DNA from: Candidatus Cloacimonadota bacterium
GTDB taxonomy: Bacteria > Cloacimonadota > Cloacimonadia > Cloacimonadales > TCS61
DNA length: 6,394 bases
Direction of reading: 5' to 3'
Assembly (NCBI GenBank): GCA_030667725.1
Contig: DAOUVH010000056.1
Span: 1-6,394, forward strand
Every line of letters starts with the position of its first letter. The first letter of the stretch is position 1. The position numbers and the translations under genes were made by a program. The notes beneath the pieces were generated by a model. That model was given only the letters and a program-made list of their open reading frames with translations, made no database searches and had not been told where the DNA came from. Of the stretch, positions 5,344 to 6,394 are shown piece after piece.

Positions 5344-5386
5344 GCGAAGGTAACTTGAAACCTTGCAGATGGCTGGAAGCCTTCGC
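5344..5386. repeat. Inverted repeat GCGAAGG / CCTTCGC
   Basis: GCGAAGG (5344-5350) and CCTTCGC (5380-5386) are perfect seven-base arms about 29 bp apart. The arm sequence recurs in the hairpin at 5590-5625. Together with the hairpins at 5440-5558 it fills the 341-bp gap 5270-5610, in which I see no coding frame. Confidence 0.55.
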
Positions 5387-5439
5387 ATGGTTGGGAATAA
5401 TCATTCTAAGTCCCCATTTGCACTTGTCCGGTCGGTTCT

Positions 5440-5464
5440 CGTTAACAAGTTGAACTTGTTAACG
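5440..5464. repeat. Hairpin 1 of the AAGT-NNN-ACTT series
   Basis: Twelve-base perfect arms CGTTAACAAGTT and AACTTGTTAACG around a single G. The core AAGT-TGA-ACTT begins at 5447. Confidence 0.85.
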
Positions 5465-5474
5465 CAAATACTTT

Positions 5475-5489
5475 GTAAGTTTTACTTAC
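5475..5489. repeat. Hairpin 2 of the AAGT-NNN-ACTT series
   Basis: Arms GTAAGT and ACTTAC around TTT; core begins at 5477, 30 bp after the first. Confidence 0.75.
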
Positions 5490-5509
5490 GAATTTGAATA
5501 TTATCTTTG

Positions 5510-5522
5510 GAAGTACAACTTC
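5510..5522. repeat. Hairpin 3 of the AAGT-NNN-ACTT series
   Basis: Arms GAAGT and ACTTC around ACA; core begins at 5511, 34 bp after the second. The 11-base core is identical to that of hairpin 4. Confidence 0.75.
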
Positions 5523-5533
5523 AGGATCAATTA

Positions 5534-5558
5534 TGTTCGCAAGTACAACTTGCGAACA
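5534..5558. repeat. Hairpin 4 of the AAGT-NNN-ACTT series
   Basis: Eleven-base perfect arms TGTTCGCAAGT and ACTTGCGAACA around ACA; core begins at 5541, 30 bp after the third. The arms resemble hairpin 1 but with CG in place of AA, changed on both sides so that pairing is kept. Confidence 0.85.
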
Positions 5559-5589
5559 AGATATCCATCATTTTTTCTCTTGCTTTTAA

Positions 5590-5625
5590 TACCCTTCGCA
5601 AGGCTTTCAGCTATTGCGAAGGGTA
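5590..5625. repeat. Strong hairpin over the glycosyltransferase stop codon
   Basis: TACCCTTCGCA (5590-5600) and TGCGAAGGGTA (5615-5625) give an 11-pair perfect stem with a 14-base loop; a further GCT/AGC pairing is possible in the loop. The stop codon of the glycosyltransferase (5613-5611) lies in the loop, and the arm on the coding side encodes its last residues, Y-P-S-Q. No T tract follows on either strand, so it resembles the nearby repeats more than a standard terminator, though it may end transcription or protect the mRNA 3' end. Confidence 0.8.
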
Positions 5626-6394
5626 AATAATCGCTTCTTTATAAATCTCAATCACATTTTGAAGTGTCTTTTTCCATGCATAATTTTCAACTGCATATTC
5701 TCGAGCGTAAACTCCCTTTGTAAGTTTTGTATTATTTTTCAATTCTTCAATAATTGCCTTTGCAAGTGCATCTACATCTTCCATCTCAATAAGTTGTCCA
5801 ACTTCATTATTCACAAAATCGGGAAGACCACCGGCATTTGTGGCAACTACAGGAGTTCCGCAACCAAGAGCCTCTATGGCAACAAGTCCAAAAGGTTCTA
5901 TGCGGGAAGGCACTACAGAAACATCAGCAGCAGAATACAATGAAGCAACATCTTCTTGAGTTTGATGTCCCAGAAAATAGACATTATCCATTTTTAATTT
6001 TGCGGTTAATTGTTTCATTTCATTCATTAACTGCCCATCTCCAGCTAAGACAAAAACCACTTCAGGAATTTCATCAGTAACTTTGCGGGCTGCTTTTATT
6101 AGAATATCAATCCCTTTGAAATCGGTGAATTTCCCAACAAAACTTACTAATTTCTCAGGAACTGAATCTATTCCGAATTTCTCAAATATTTCTTTTTTTG
6201 TTATGTTTTTAGGTTTGAACATATCGTCATCAAAGCCATTTGGATTCAACTTTAGTTTTTCCTCAGGTAATTTATACAATTCCAAAGTATCATTGTGAAC
6301 TTGACGAGAGATCGTGATGATCTTCGCTGCATTTTTTGCTCCTTCCAAAGCATAATTATGATAACGGTTATCTTTCTTAAACCCCATCAGATCA
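5611..6394 (-). CDS. GT4-family glycosyltransferase, C-terminal part (runs off right edge)
   Basis: The frame is open to the window edge, so the start lies outside; about 260 residues are visible, the C-terminal two thirds of a protein of usual length near 400. The internal ATG at 6387 has no claim to be the start. Counting from that Met: a domain-linking segment AAKIITIS (20-27), NPNGFDDDMF (48-57), KLVSFVGKFTDFKGIDILI (79-97, the start of the sugar-nucleotide domain), FVLAGDGQL (112-120), VYFLGH (136-141), and the GT4 signature EPFGLVAIE (164-172) with the two glutamates of the E-x7-E motif, then GTPVVATNAGGLPDFV (177-192). Such retaining GT-B enzymes move a sugar from a nucleotide donor to a growing glycan, lipid or storage polymer at the cytoplasmic face. 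The acceptor cannot be told. The last codons and the stop lie in a strong hairpin. Confidence 0.95.
   Translation of the reverse strand, partial: DLMGFKKDNRYHNYALEGAKNAAKIITISRQVHNDTLELYKLPEEKLKLNPNGFDDDMFKPKNITKKEIFEKFGIDSVPEKLVSFVGKFTDFKGIDILIKAARKVTDEIPEVVFVLAGDGQLMNEMKQLTAKLKMDNVYFLGHQTQEDVASLYSAADVSVVPSRIEPFGLVAIEALGCGTPVVATNAGGLPDFVNNEVGQLIEMEDVDALAKAIIEELKNNTKLTKGVYAREYAVENYAWKKTLQNVIEIYKEAIIYPSQ

Noticed and set aside
5440..5558. CRISPR array, suggested by four units at about 30-bp steps
   Set aside because: Only an 11-base core is shared, the units are short palindromes with variable arms, spacers are not constant and no cas genes are present.
5614..6298. Three plus-strand open frames opposite the glycosyltransferase (5614-5943, 5838-6080, 6083-6298)
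   Set aside because: They are antisense to a clear GT4 domain, have odd composition, and lack ribosome sites.

Overview
The window is AT-rich bacterial DNA, probably from a Gram-negative, since it encodes a small coiled-coil lipoprotein followed by a second exported protein. It encodes selenoproteins: its own selD gene carries an in-frame UGA at the catalytic position with a plausible bacterial SECIS hairpin behind it. The overall flavour (AT-rich, selenocysteine SelD, tiny GIY-YIG gene among short repeats) would fit an uncultured FCB-group lineage such as Cloacimonadota, but that is a guess and no marker gene here settles it.

Layout. Positions 1-319 (minus) hold the end of an operon order: a lipoprotein at 319-71, then the first 20 codons of an exported protein that runs off the left edge. 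A divergent intergenic region follows, then a plus-strand four-helix membrane protein resembling DUF2809 (558-947). It converges on, and overlaps by 14 bp, a minus-strand self-cleaving HTH/S24 repressor (1581-934). The repressor promoter carries two perfect 16-bp palindromes of the form TTAACT-N4-AGTTAA. Upstream of that lies selD (2748-1696, minus), which would be read as truncated if UGA were taken as stop. It ends at a probable intrinsic terminator.

Divergent from selD is a two-gene plus-strand unit (3020-4428) of visibly lower GC: a 143-residue protein with a ribbon-helix-helix-like N-terminus, then a 314-residue SIR2-like protein with all the expected NAD-site motifs. This is the best candidate in the window for an immune (NAD-depleting, anti-phage) module, possibly of a type not yet named.

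The right part is a repeat-rich zone around ssrA. An 82-codon GIY-YIG nuclease gene (4798-4550) is bracketed by two identical 24-bp direct repeats, the second of which abuts the 3' end of tmRNA (5269-4919). Upstream of ssrA, 5270-5610 contains no gene but holds its promoter and a series of hairpins, four of which share the core AAGT-NNN-ACTT with different, compensating outer stems at 30/34/30-bp steps. The window ends inside a minus-strand GT4 glycosyltransferase whose stop codon sits in the loop of another strong hairpin.

Functionally the genes are a mix: housekeeping RNA and selenium metabolism (ssrA, selD), envelope functions (lipoprotein, membrane protein, glycosyltransferase), and an accessory layer (S24 repressor, SIR2 module, GIY-YIG cassette, hairpin repeats).
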